A DNA stretch of 51,385 nucleotides from Caldilineales bacterium. GTDB lineage: Bacteria > Chloroflexota > Anaerolineae > J102. Made by a program: the position numbers and the translations under genes. Shown here piece by piece: positions 25,691-34,064 of this stretch (within the stretch, counting starts at the first letter, position 1; every line of letters begins with the position of its first letter). A model generated the notes under the pieces. That model made no database searches. It worked only from the letters and a program-made list of their open reading frames with translations, and was not told where the DNA came from. The stretch spans positions 1 through 51,385 of the forward strand of contig JAIBAP010000042.1 of NCBI GenBank assembly GCA_019695115.1, given 5' to 3'.

Positions 25691-26824
25691 ATGATCCCAC
25701 GTCTACTTCAGACCCACATCACCGAACAGGTGCAGGCCGGGGGCAAGATCGTCCTCATCTACGGGGCGCGACAGGTCGGCAAGACGACGCTCGTGCAAAG
25801 CCTGTTGGCAACTCTGCCCTATCGTAGTCTGACGATCAGCGCCGACGAGCTGCGCTACGCCGATGTCCTCTCCAGTCGCGACCTGCGCCGATTACGCGGG
25901 CTGGTCGAAGGCTATGAGTTGCTTTTCGTCGATGAGGCGCAACGCATCCCCGAGATCGGCGTCAACCTCAAATTGCTGGTGGACAATCTGCCCAATCTGC
26001 GGATCATCGTCACCGGCTCGTCGTCGCTTGATCTCGCCAGCAAGGTTCAGGAACCGCTCACCGGTCGGGCATGGGTTCACCGCCTTTATCCGATTGCCCT
26101 GGCCGAGTTGGCGCAACTCCATAACCCGTTCGAGTTGGATGACATGATCGAGGAGCGGCTGATCTACGGCAGCTATCCCGAGATCTTCGCCCTGACCGGC
26201 GACCTGCAACGCCGCGACTACCTTCAGACCCTGGCCGCCAGCTACTTGTACAAAGATGTGCTGGAAATCGGCGGCATCCGCCATTCGCAGCAACTGCGCA
26301 ATCTCGTGCGCCTGCTGGCATTTCAGATCGGGAATGAGGTCTCATTGACCGAACTTGGCAGCCAGTTGCAGCTGAGCAAAGAGACGGTGGCCACCTATAT
26401 CGACCGCCTGGAGCAATCGTTCGTCGTCTTCCGCCTGGGTGGATTCAGCCGTAACTTGCGCAAAGAGGTCACCAAGCAGGACAAAATCTACTTTTGGGAT
26501 GTGGGCGTGCGCAATGTCGCCATCGACAATCTCAAACCATTGGCCGAGCGCAACGATGTGGGCGCACTCTGGGAGAACTTCGTCATCGCCGAGCGTCTGA
26601 AGCGACTGCACTATCGCCGGGAACTGGCCAGCCTCTACTTCTGGCGCACCTACAGCGGCTCCGAGATCGACATCGTCGAGGAAGCTGGCGGCCGCATCAA
26701 CGCCTTTGAGTGCAAATGGGGACGGGCGCGCACCCGTTCGCAAGAGACATTTCTGGCTGCCTATCCTCAGGCGACCGTTGAGATCATCAATCGCGAGAGC
26801 TACCGGGCCTATTTGGTGGGGTGA
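25691..26824 (+). CDS. AAA ATPase with DUF4143 domain
   Basis: 377-residue protein of the AAA_14/DUF4143 family. Walker A YGARQVGKTT (24-33), Walker B ELLFVDEAQ (76-84), sensor-like IVTGSSSLDL (107-116), then a winged-helix-like stretch (VSLTELGSQLQLSKETVATYI) and a C-terminal DUF4143 part with SGSEIDIV and FECKWG, a PD-(D/E)XK-like pair. Widespread in bacteria and archaea, often on variable islands; function unresolved. A winged helix could let it bind its own upstream palindromes. Leaderless promoter geometry. The last 37 bp are repeated 75 bp downstream in the same frame. Confidence 0.9.
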   Translation: MIPRLLQTHITEQVQAGGKIVLIYGARQVGKTTLVQSLLATLPYRSLTISADELRYADVLSSRDLRRLRGLVEGYELLFVDEAQRIPEIGVNLKLLVDNLPNLRIIVTGSSSLDLASKVQEPLTGRAWVHRLYPIALAELAQLHNPFELDDMIEERLIYGSYPEIFALTGDLQRRDYLQTLAASYLYKDVLEIGGIRHSQQLRNLVRLLAFQIGNEVSLTELGSQLQLSKETVATYIDRLEQSFVVFRLGGFSRNLRKEVTKQDKIYFWDVGVRNVAIDNLKPLAERNDVGALWENFVIAERLKRLHYRRELASLYFWRTYSGSEIDIVEEAGGRINAFECKWGRARTRSQETFLAAYPQATVEIINRESYRAYLVG

Positions 26825-26902
26825 AACGATGGGCGGATGGGGAGGATGGGCGGATTGATGGGATATCGCGAGAGCTACCGGGCCTATCTGGTGGGGTAAA
26901 AC
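26791..26902 (+). repeat. 75-bp-spaced direct repeat at the ATPase 3' end
   Basis: The end of the ATPase gene (coding RESYRAYLVG and stop, 26791-26827) recurs at 26866-26902 with two changes (TTTGG to CTGG region and TGA to TAA). The offset is 75 bp, exactly 25 codons. GATGGGCG-type 8-bp units fill the space between. This suggests a slippage duplication. Confidence 0.8.
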
Positions 26903-26954
26903 CGGCGGCGGCGAACTTTCCCCTCCTTCACCCATCGCCCCTCCCCCACCCCTG

Positions 26955-26963
26955 TGCTATACT
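26955..26963 (+). promoter_or_regulatory. extended -10 promoter before dinG-like gene
   Basis: TGCTATACT (TG at 26955-26956, TATACT at 26958-26963) matches an extended -10 element; no good -35 is visible. It would give a pyrimidine-rich leader of about 45 bases before the ATG at 27015, without a Shine-Dalgarno sequence. Confidence 0.5.
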
Positions 26964-27014
26964 CCCTCTCTCCCCCTCCCTCCCTGCGTCCCCCCCTCTC
27001 CCCCCCTCCCACCC

Positions 27015-29981
27015 ATGAGCCGCGTCTACGTCGCCCTCGACCTCGAAACCACCGGCCTCAACGCCGAACGCGATAGCATCATCGAACTGGGCGCCGTCCG
27101 TTTTCGCGATGGCCAGGTGCTCGACACCTTCAGCCAGGTCGTCAACCCCGGCCGGCCCATCCCGCGCGGCATCCAGCAGATGACCGGGATCAGCCAGGCC
27201 GAGGCCGACCGCGCCCCCAGCCTGGGCAGCGTGGCCTCGCGCTTCCGCAGCTTCATCGGCGACGCCCCCCTGGTGGGGCACAACATCAAATTCGATGTCG
27301 ATTTCCTCAAAAGCAACAATCTCTATCGCCACAACCAGGAAATCGACACCTGGGAGATGGCCGTCATCCTCCTGCCCGGCCTGCCCAGCTACAAACTCGG
27401 CCGCGTGGCCGAGGCCTTCGGTCTCAGCCTGGAAAACGCCCACCGCGCCTTCGACGACGCCGAAGCCTCGTTTCGTATCTTCGAGGCCCTGCGCCAGCGC
27501 GCCATCGCCCTGCCCGCCGCCATCTTGCAACAGATCAACAAGCTGGCCGCCAACTCCGATTGGAACCTGCGCGATGTCTTCGCCGAATGCGAGCGCGAGG
27601 CGGCGGCGCATTGGGGGCAGGGCCGGCCGGTCGAGAAGAAGAAAGACGCCGGGCCGCTATTCGACGAACTGCGCCCGCTGGAGCCGGTGGCCAAACCGCA
27701 GCCGCTGGATGTGGAGGACCTGGCCGGGATGCTGGGGCTGGACGGGCGCTTTGCCCTGGCCTTCGAGAACTACGAACACCGGCCGCCGCAGGTCGCCATG
27801 TTGCGGGCCGTGGCCGAAGCCTTCAACAAAAGCCGCCATGTCCTGGTCGAGGCCGGCACCGGCACCGGCAAATCCGTCGCCTACCTCATCCCCGCCCTGG
27901 CCTGGGCCAACCAGACCGGCCGCCGCGTCGTCGTCAGCTCCAACACCATCAACCTGCAAGACCAACTTTTTCATAAAGACCTGCCCGACCTGCGCCGCAT
28001 CCTGCCCTTCGATTTCAAAGTGGCGGTGATGAAAGGCCGCAGCAATTACATCTGCCAGCGCCGGCTGCAACACCTGCTGGAGCGCCCCGACCTGACCGCG
28101 ACCGAGATCAGCGTCCTCGCCCGCATCCTCGTCTGGCTGCCCGGCACACTGACCGGCGACCAGGCCGAGATCACCCTGATCAACGGCCGCGAGCGGGCCG
28201 TGTGGGGGCGCGTCTGCTCGGAAGGGGCCACCTGTTCGCCCAATCGCTGCAAAGACGCCGCTGGCCAGCCCTGCCACTACTACCGCGCCCGCCGTCTGGC
28301 CGAGGCCGCCCATGTCATCATCATCAACCATGCCCTGTTGCTGGCCGATATCGCCGTCGAGAACAACGCCATCCCGGCCTACAACTACCTGATCATCGAC
28401 GAAGCCCACCACCTGGAAGACGCCGCCACCAACGCCCTCACCCTGACGATGGACCACCCCAGCTTCATCGCCAACCTGCGCGAACTGGCCCCCACCGGCG
28501 GCGAAACCCGGGCCGTGGGCCTGCTGGCGGATGTGGCCACGGCCGTGCGCAATGCCTGCCCGCCCGACCGGGCCGAAAAGACCGTCGCCTTCACCCGCGA
28601 GCTGCACGAGGCCATCCCCAGCCTCGATATGCGCAGCTACGAATTCATGGATGCGGTCGAGCGTTTCATCAAAGACCTGATCGGCAAACGCAAGTTCGAG
28701 GATAACAAGTACGACATCAAACAACGAGTGACCAACACCGAGCGAGTGCAGCCGGCCTGGGTCAACGTCGAGATCACCTGCGACAACCTGACCACACCCT
28801 TCAAACGCTTTCTGGCCAACCTGGCCGGGTTGCTGGCGGCCCTGGCCGACCTGGGCAACTACAACATCGCCAAACTCGACGAACTGATCGGCTCGCTCAA
28901 CTCCATCACCCAGGCCCTGGCCGAGGTCTACGGCCTGGTCGAGGCCGCCGTCTTCAAACCCGACCCCGCCGCCATCTACTGGATCCGCTACAACCAGCAG
29001 CAGAACGCCATCTCGCTCCACAGCGCCCCCCTCCATGTCGGCAACCTGATCCAGACCGGGCTGATGCTGCCGCGCGACACCGTCGTGCTCACATCGGCCA
29101 CCCTGCGCACCCAGAATAGCTTCGATTACCTGCGCAACCGCCTGGCCATCGACGCCGCCGACGAGTTCGTGCTCGAAAGTCCCTTCGATTACCGCACCCA
29201 CGCCCTCGTCTACGTCCCCACCGACATCCCCGAACCGAACGACCCCGCCTACCAGACCCAGGTGGAGCAGAGCATCCTGCAGCTCGCCCTGGCCACCAAA
29301 GGCCGGCTGATGGCGCTGTTCACCTCCTATGCCCAGCTCCAGCGCACCGCCGAGGCCCTGCGTCCCCTGCTCGACGAGGCCGGGTTGACGGTCTACATCC
29401 AGGGCGAGGGCGGCTCGCGGCAGCAGATCCTCGACGCCTTCCGCAAGACCGACAAGGCCGTGATCATGGGCACGCGCAGCTTCTGGGAGGGCGTCGATGT
29501 GCAGGGCGAGGCCCTCAGCGCCCTCGTCATCGCCCGCCTGCCCTTCGCCGTCCCCACCGACCCCATCGTTTCCGCCCGCTCCGAGACCTTCGACAACGCC
29601 TTTTACCAGTATTCGGTGCCCGAGGCCATCCTCCACCTGCGGCAGGGCTTCGGCCGTCTGATCCGTTCGGCCAGCGACCGCGGCCTGTGTGTGCTGTTGG
29701 ATCGCCGCGTGACCAGCAAAAGCTATGGCCGGCTGTTCCTCGAATCACTGCCTGGCTGCACGATCAAGCGCGAGCCGCTGGCCAACCTGCCCCTGGTGGC
29801 GCGCGGCTGGCTGGCCGGGACGCTGGCCCCCGACCAGCCGCTGGCGCCGCTCCCCGCGCCCCGCCCGCCGCTTCCCACCTCTCGCCCCCCGGCTACGCCC
29901 CGCCGCCCGGCTGCCGCCGACCCTTTCCCCGACTTCGACGACTACCTCCCCGCCCCACCCCCGCCCGAATTCTGGGAATGA
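27015..29981 (+). CDS. dinG: DnaQ-DinG exonuclease/helicase fusion
   Basis: 988-residue XPD-like superfamily 2 helicase with an N-terminal DEDDh 3'-5' exonuclease. Exo I LDLETTGLN (9-17), Exo II GHNIKFDVDF, Exo III HRAFDDAEASF. Helicase: Walker A EAGTGTGKS (about 279-287), cysteines in CSEGATCSPNRC and GQPCHYYRAR (about 401-420) that fit a 4Fe-4S cluster, DEAHH box (about 461-465), MGTRSFWEGVDVQGE and the motif VI region HLRQGFGRLIRSASDRG. Probably unwinds forked or RNA-containing structures in repair. Firmicute-type DinG fusions have the exonuclease but often lack the Fe-S cysteines; this protein seems to have both. The C-terminus is proline-rich. Confidence 0.92.
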   Translation: MSRVYVALDLETTGLNAERDSIIELGAVRFRDGQVLDTFSQVVNPGRPIPRGIQQMTGISQAEADRAPSLGSVASRFRSFIGDAPLVGHNIKFDVDFLKSNNLYRHNQEIDTWEMAVILLPGLPSYKLGRVAEAFGLSLENAHRAFDDAEASFRIFEALRQRAIALPAAILQQINKLAANSDWNLRDVFAECEREAAAHWGQGRPVEKKKDAGPLFDELRPLEPVAKPQPLDVEDLAGMLGLDGRFALAFENYEHRPPQVAMLRAVAEAFNKSRHVLVEAGTGTGKSVAYLIPALAWANQTGRRVVVSSNTINLQDQLFHKDLPDLRRILPFDFKVAVMKGRSNYICQRRLQHLLERPDLTATEISVLARILVWLPGTLTGDQAEITLINGRERAVWGRVCSEGATCSPNRCKDAAGQPCHYYRARRLAEAAHVIIINHALLLADIAVENNAIPAYNYLIIDEAHHLEDAATNALTLTMDHPSFIANLRELAPTGGETRAVGLLADVATAVRNACPPDRAEKTVAFTRELHEAIPSLDMRSYEFMDAVERFIKDLIGKRKFEDNKYDIKQRVTNTERVQPAWVNVEITCDNLTTPFKRFLANLAGLLAALADLGNYNIAKLDELIGSLNSITQALAEVYGLVEAAVFKPDPAAIYWIRYNQQQNAISLHSAPLHVGNLIQTGLMLPRDTVVLTSATLRTQNSFDYLRNRLAIDAADEFVLESPFDYRTHALVYVPTDIPEPNDPAYQTQVEQSILQLALATKGRLMALFTSYAQLQRTAEALRPLLDEAGLTVYIQGEGGSRQQILDAFRKTDKAVIMGTRSFWEGVDVQGEALSALVIARLPFAVPTDPIVSARSETFDNAFYQYSVPEAILHLRQGFGRLIRSASDRGLCVLLDRRVTSKSYGRLFLESLPGCTIKREPLANLPLVARGWLAGTLAPDQPLAPLPAPRPPLPTSRPPATPRRPAAADPFPDFDDYLPAPPPPEFWE

Positions 29982-30097
29982 GGGGCGGAGGCAGGGCGCC
30001 GGTGGTGAACCACGCCAGGTTCTGCAACCGCTTGGAGGGGTACAGCCTGTGCTTCGGTTCGTTGAGCCATCGACGCGCTTCACTCAGAGGGTGGCGC

Positions 30098-30931
30098 TCA
30101 GCCAACGGTCTCTGCCAAACGGATCAGCGCGCTTTGTTCGCCGGCCACGCCTTCGTTCAGCCGGGCCGCAGCCACAATGGGCATCCATCGGGCGATTTCG
30201 GCGCCGGCGAGGGGGCGCCGGCGCCGATAGGCTCGCAAATACGCAGCCAGGAAAGCCCGGCGCAGGACTTCGGTCATGATGCGCTTGGCCGCCGGCATGC
30301 CTTCCGGCAGCACCGCAATCCGAAACAGCAGCACGGTGCGGGCCACATCGGCATCCGGGTTGCCGTGGGTTCCGGTCATCCAATCGAGCACGATCGGGCC
30401 GCGCGGCGACAGGATCAGGTTGTCGGGGTGATAATCGCCGTGGCACACCGCCTCGCCATCGGGCAGGCGCAGCAGGGCCGCCATAAGCTGCCGGCGAGTT
30501 GTTTCGGGCAGCGCCGGCGCATAGTCGACGGCCCGGATCAGGCTGTCGCGCTGCGAAGGCAACTGCGGCCGCCGGCAGGCGTGCATGGCTGCGTGCACCT
30601 CGGCGAACTGCCGGGCGCTGTGCCAGAGCGTCCACGGCCGTCGCACCAGATCATCCAGCATCGAAGGCCCGGCGATGCGCTCGCTGACGATGCCCGGCCG
30701 GCCCGCCACCGTGATGACATCGCCGATGGCCGGCGCCGCCAGACCGGCCTCGGCCACGATCCGGCCCACCCTGGCCTCATGGTCAACCCAGGCTGGCTCC
30801 ATCTCTGCGCGGTAGAGCTTGAGGACGTGTCCTTCGCCCCAGGCGTAGACCTCGGCGGTGCGACCGCTGCCGATCGCAGAACCTTCTGGCTGTGGTTCGG
30901 CAGGCTGGGGCGCCGATTGTTTCGTCAGCAT
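30098..30931 (-). CDS. aminoglycoside phosphotransferase-like kinase
   Basis: 277-residue protein of the APH/choline kinase fold. N-lobe with GSGRTAEVYAW and the ATP-binding Lys in HVLKLYRAE; catalytic loop CHGDYHPDNLIL (Asp and Asn in place) and metal-binding DWMTGTHGNPDADV. Phosphorylates a small molecule; the substrate is unknown, and nothing here shows antibiotic resistance. Lies 4 bp after the GNAT gene on the same strand, so the two are an operon. Confidence 0.87.
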   Translation of the reverse strand: MLTKQSAPQPAEPQPEGSAIGSGRTAEVYAWGEGHVLKLYRAEMEPAWVDHEARVGRIVAEAGLAAPAIGDVITVAGRPGIVSERIAGPSMLDDLVRRPWTLWHSARQFAEVHAAMHACRRPQLPSQRDSLIRAVDYAPALPETTRRQLMAALLRLPDGEAVCHGDYHPDNLILSPRGPIVLDWMTGTHGNPDADVARTVLLFRIAVLPEGMPAAKRIMTEVLRRAFLAAYLRAYRRRRPLAGAEIARWMPIVAAARLNEGVAGEQSALIRLAETVG

Positions 30932-30935
30932 TGGT

Positions 30936-31868
30936 TCAGGCAGTCAGCTTCCGCCAGGCAAAGCCCCGGTAGGACTCGGTGAAGCCGAAACTGTCGTAGA
31001 AGCGATTGGCGGCCATGCTATCGCCCGTGTCGACCGTGACATCGACCGCCCCCATCGCCCCCAATCGCCGCAGCCCCTCCTGCATTAGCGCCGTGGCCAG
31101 GCCCTGGCGCAGGTGGTCGGGATGGGTGCAGACCGGCTCGAAGACGCCGCGGCGGTTGGCCGCATCATAGGGGACGCCGACATAGGCGGCGAAGGTACGG
31201 TCGGGCGCGACGGCGACCAAGTCGAGCTGGCGGTGAAAACACGGCGCCAGCTGGCAGAAGTTGGCATACTCGGCCGCGTTGTGGAAGGTGCGGCCGAAGG
31301 CGGTGTTGAGCAGGTCGGCAATGCGCTGGCAATCGGCCGGATCATCCGGGTTGGTTGGGCGGAGGGTGTAGCCTTCGGTCACATCGGGGTGCGGCAGCGG
31401 CTGCGCGCCCAGCCGCATGTGCCGGATCATGCCCCAGTTGTCGGTCTTGTGGAACCCGCGCGCGGCCAACAAGCGCGGGCGCAGGGCATCGTACTCGTAG
31501 ACATAGATTTCCAGCCCTGCCGGCGCGGCCAGATGCGCCAGCGCCCAATCGATCATCTCCCCCTCCAGATGCCGGAAATCGGGATGAACGTTCAGGTGGG
31601 CGTCATCGGCGCCCTCGGCCAGGACGAAGCCGGCAAGCTGGCCGCCGTCGGTCTCCCAAAGTTGGATGGGGCGGGCCAGCAGGCGGTTCGCCTCCAGGTC
31701 GGCGTTGTAGAAGCGTTTGCCCTCCAGCCGGCGCATGTCCCAGTTGAAGCCGATGGGGGTGATGGGAACGGTGGCAATCAACAGCTCGCGCATCCGCCAG
31801 AAGTCCTGGTCGCCGCGCAGGGGGCGGGAAATCACGCGCGGGCGGTCGTGAAGTCTCTCAGGCATCAT
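30936..31868 (-). CDS. GNAT-family acetyltransferase, tandem domain
   Basis: 310-residue protein with two GNAT-like halves. The first half is degenerate (LNVHPDFRHLEGEMIDWAL). The second carries the acetyl-CoA motif PVCTHPDHLRQGLATALM and the C-terminal ANRFYDSFGFTESYRG block. The two-domain layout recalls mycothiol synthase, but mycothiol is not expected here, so it is only called a GNAT. First gene of a two-gene operon with the kinase-like protein. Confidence 0.85.
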   Translation of the reverse strand: MMPERLHDRPRVISRPLRGDQDFWRMRELLIATVPITPIGFNWDMRRLEGKRFYNADLEANRLLARPIQLWETDGGQLAGFVLAEGADDAHLNVHPDFRHLEGEMIDWALAHLAAPAGLEIYVYEYDALRPRLLAARGFHKTDNWGMIRHMRLGAQPLPHPDVTEGYTLRPTNPDDPADCQRIADLLNTAFGRTFHNAAEYANFCQLAPCFHRQLDLVAVAPDRTFAAYVGVPYDAANRRGVFEPVCTHPDHLRQGLATALMQEGLRRLGAMGAVDVTVDTGDSMAANRFYDSFGFTESYRGFAWRKLTA

Positions 31869-31965
31869 CGTTGGTGGTCTCTTTCACGGAACGGTATGGG
31901 CGGGCTGTTATGAGAAGCGCCTCAATCCCCAATCACCCCCCCACAGACTCGCTCGTTTTCGGCCG

Positions 31966-32268
31966 TCAGATGTCCGTCAGCAGTATTCCTAGATCCCCAT
32001 AGTCATAAGGAGGACGTCTGCGCACCGTGAGAACATCAATCGCTCTGTCAGCTTCGGTGATCGCATATACGATCCGCCAGTCGCCCAGGCGAATGCGCCA
32101 CAAAGCATATTCAGAATCACCGACTGGTCGCAATTCCTTGCTGCCAGGAGGATGCGGATCCTTCTCCAATGCGTCGATTGCACGTTTGGCCCTCTGTCGC
32201 ACATGGCCGGGCAAGTGCTCGATCTCGTGCAGGGCTTGCGGGATGACATAGACCGTGTACTGGTTCAC
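31966..32268 (-). CDS. RelE/ParE-type toxin
   Basis: 100-residue toxin-like protein: YVIPQALHEIEHLPGHVRQR, then ELRPVGDSEYALWRIRLGDWRIVYAI and the basic DVLTVRRRPPYDYG. These are typical of RelE-type mRNA interferases (arginines in RIRLGDWRIVY). The start is GTG at 32268, overlapping the upstream antitoxin stop by four bases (GTGA), which explains why there is no separate ribosome binding site. Expected to be inhibited by the upstream product. Confidence 0.9.
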   Translation of the reverse strand: MNQYTVYVIPQALHEIEHLPGHVRQRAKRAIDALEKDPHPPGSKELRPVGDSEYALWRIRLGDWRIVYAITEADRAIDVLTVRRRPPYDYGDLGILLTDI

Positions 32269-32489
32269 GCTATCTCGCTTGCTACGCTTCTCCACTCCAC
32301 CCAACCGGCCCGCTTGCGATCTCCTCCCGCTGCCTTCAGTTCTGCAAAAGCAGAGCGAGCGATCTGAAGATCTTCCACCGTTTCCAGCCATTCGATCAGC
32401 GCTTCCCAATCGTCGGCGCGAAGAACTGCCAGCCGCTGATCTCTGGCTGTTACAAACTGAACAGACTGTAGAACCTCTAATCCACTCAT
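32265..32489 (-). CDS. Phd/YefM-like antitoxin
   Basis: 74-residue protein encoded directly upstream of the RelE-type toxin with a 4-bp overlap. Features fit the Phd/YefM-type antitoxins: VQFVTARDQRLAVLRADDWEALIEWLE (split over strand and helix), then an acidic helical tail. It would bind and neutralise the toxin and repress the operon from the 32490-32825 region. Confidence 0.82.
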   Translation of the reverse strand: MSGLEVLQSVQFVTARDQRLAVLRADDWEALIEWLETVEDLQIARSAFAELKAAGGDRKRAGWVEWRSVASEIA

Positions 32490-32825
32490 TGGCTTGACGT
32501 CACCTCCTGTTCTTGGGTGCGATTGACCAGGAAGGTTGAACCTGCTCGGGTTGCCTTGCCCGTGGGCCGAACCTCACTGCAATTGGACCGAGGATACCGC
32601 TCCTGTTCAGCGCCATCGTACCATCTTATCCAGGTAGCGTCAAAAGACCTCAACCGTCTCCGCATCGCTATCGCGCCATCCTGAAGGAGGCGATTCTTGA
32701 GCCTGACACAAGGCCCGTCCGCACCGGCGTTGCGGCCCCCTACAAGAGGCATGTTTGCGCGGCGATTGCACGAATGCTGGGGTGCGTTCTACAATACAAG
32801 GAGTGCAACCATTCAAGGATGGCTT
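32490..32825. promoter_or_regulatory. divergent control region, toxin-antitoxin and monooxygenase
   Basis: 336 bp with no convincing gene. On plus, TTGCAC (32766-32771), an 18-bp spacer and TACAAT (32790-32795) form a good sigma-70-like promoter for the monooxygenase; AAGGA precedes its ATG by eight bases. The antitoxin promoter must be on minus, near 32500-32560, but I see no clear boxes or dyads. The remainder holds nothing recognisable. Confidence 0.6.
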
Positions 32826-34055
32826 ATGAACACAGATTCTATCGAGACGATCATCGTCGGCGGCGGCCAGGCTGGGCTGGCGGCCAGCTATTGCCTGCAA
32901 CAACACGGACGCCACCACCTGGTGTTGGAAGGGGCAGACCACCCTGCCCCTGCCTGGCGCCAGCGCTGGGATTCCTTCACCCCCGTCACCCCCAACTGGT
33001 GTTTTCAGATGCCCGGCGCCGCCTATGCCGGCGATGGGCCGGATAGCTTCATGCCGCGCGACGACATCAGCGCCTTCTTCGAGCGTTATGTGGCCGATCA
33101 TGCCCTGCCTGTGCGTTACGGCGTCAGAGTAGAGGCAGTGGAACTGCTGGCAGGGCAGCCGGGCTATCGGGTGCAGACAAGCGCCGGCGATCTGGCAGCG
33201 ACCAATGTTGTCATCGCCACGGGCCTGTTCCAGCGACCCAAGATCCCGGGCTTTGCCGCTGGGCTGCCGGCCAAGATTCTACAACTGCATTCCGGCCAGT
33301 ATCGCCGGCCCGACGATCTGCCGCCGGGGGCGGTGCTGGTGGTGGGCAGCGGCCAGTCGGGCTGCCAGATCGCCGAGGAACTGTACAAGAGTGGACGGCG
33401 CGTGTTTTTGTCGATTGGGGGCGCGGGGCGGGGTCCGCGACGCTACCGTGGTCACGATATTTTCCGTTGGCTTGATTGGACCGGTTTCCTCGATCGCAAG
33501 CCCGACATGCTGCCTTCGCCGAAGGCTCGCTTTGCCCCCAACCCGCACGTTTCCGGCGCCGGCGGCGGCCATGATCTCAATCTACATCAGTTTGCCCGCG
33601 ATGGCGTGACGCTTTTGGGGCATGTGCGCGGGGGCGATGACGCTACCCTGGCGGTGGCGGCCGACCGCAACGAAAGCCTGGCTAAGTCCGATCAGATCAC
33701 GGCCATGCTGGTCAAAATGATCGATAACTACATCGCCAAGACCGGCATGGACGCGCCGGAAGAGCGCCTGCCGGAGTGGCGCGACGGCTATGAGGGCGAC
33801 GAGATGACGGCGCTGAACCTGGCGACGGCGGGTATTTCGTCCGTCATCTGGTCGGCGGGTTACAGCTTCGATTTCAGCCTGGTGCGGCTGCCGGTGTTGG
33901 ATGGCGACGGCTTTCCGATCACCCAGCGCGGGGTCACAGCCTTTCACGGACTTTATTTCCTCGGCCTGCCCTGGCTGTACACGCAGAAATCGGGTCTACT
34001 GATGGGCGTTGGCGCAGATGCTGCCTTCGTCGCCGGACATATTGCGGCCAGGTGA
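32826..34055 (+). CDS. FAD-dependent monooxygenase (CzcO-like)
   Basis: 409-residue flavoprotein. N-terminal FAD site IIVGGGQAGLAASYCL, substrate-side motif SFTPVTPNWCFQMPG, NADPH-binding VLVVGSGQSGCQIAEEL (about 180-196) and ATGLF. Related to flavin-containing and Baeyer-Villiger monooxygenases and the CzcO/MdeA group. Expected to oxygenate a small organic or sulfur compound; the substrate is unknown. Start at 32826 follows AAGGA and a good promoter. The DUF2652 gene follows 9 bp later and is probably co-transcribed. Confidence 0.87.
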   Translation: MNTDSIETIIVGGGQAGLAASYCLQQHGRHHLVLEGADHPAPAWRQRWDSFTPVTPNWCFQMPGAAYAGDGPDSFMPRDDISAFFERYVADHALPVRYGVRVEAVELLAGQPGYRVQTSAGDLAATNVVIATGLFQRPKIPGFAAGLPAKILQLHSGQYRRPDDLPPGAVLVVGSGQSGCQIAEELYKSGRRVFLSIGGAGRGPRRYRGHDIFRWLDWTGFLDRKPDMLPSPKARFAPNPHVSGAGGGHDLNLHQFARDGVTLLGHVRGGDDATLAVAADRNESLAKSDQITAMLVKMIDNYIAKTGMDAPEERLPEWRDGYEGDEMTALNLATAGISSVIWSAGYSFDFSLVRLPVLDGDGFPITQRGVTAFHGLYFLGLPWLYTQKSGLLMGVGADAAFVAGHIAAR

Positions 34056-34064
34056 AACGAGGCC

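Noticed and set aside
27657-29636. Long antisense reading frames over dinG, NosZ, araB and others
   Set aside because: GC-rich codon bias gives long open shadow frames; none has motifs, and the sense frames have full families.
30098-30931. Antibiotic resistance by the APH-like kinase
   Set aside because: Only the general kinase fold motifs are visible; no specific aminoglycoside subfamily signature can be claimed.
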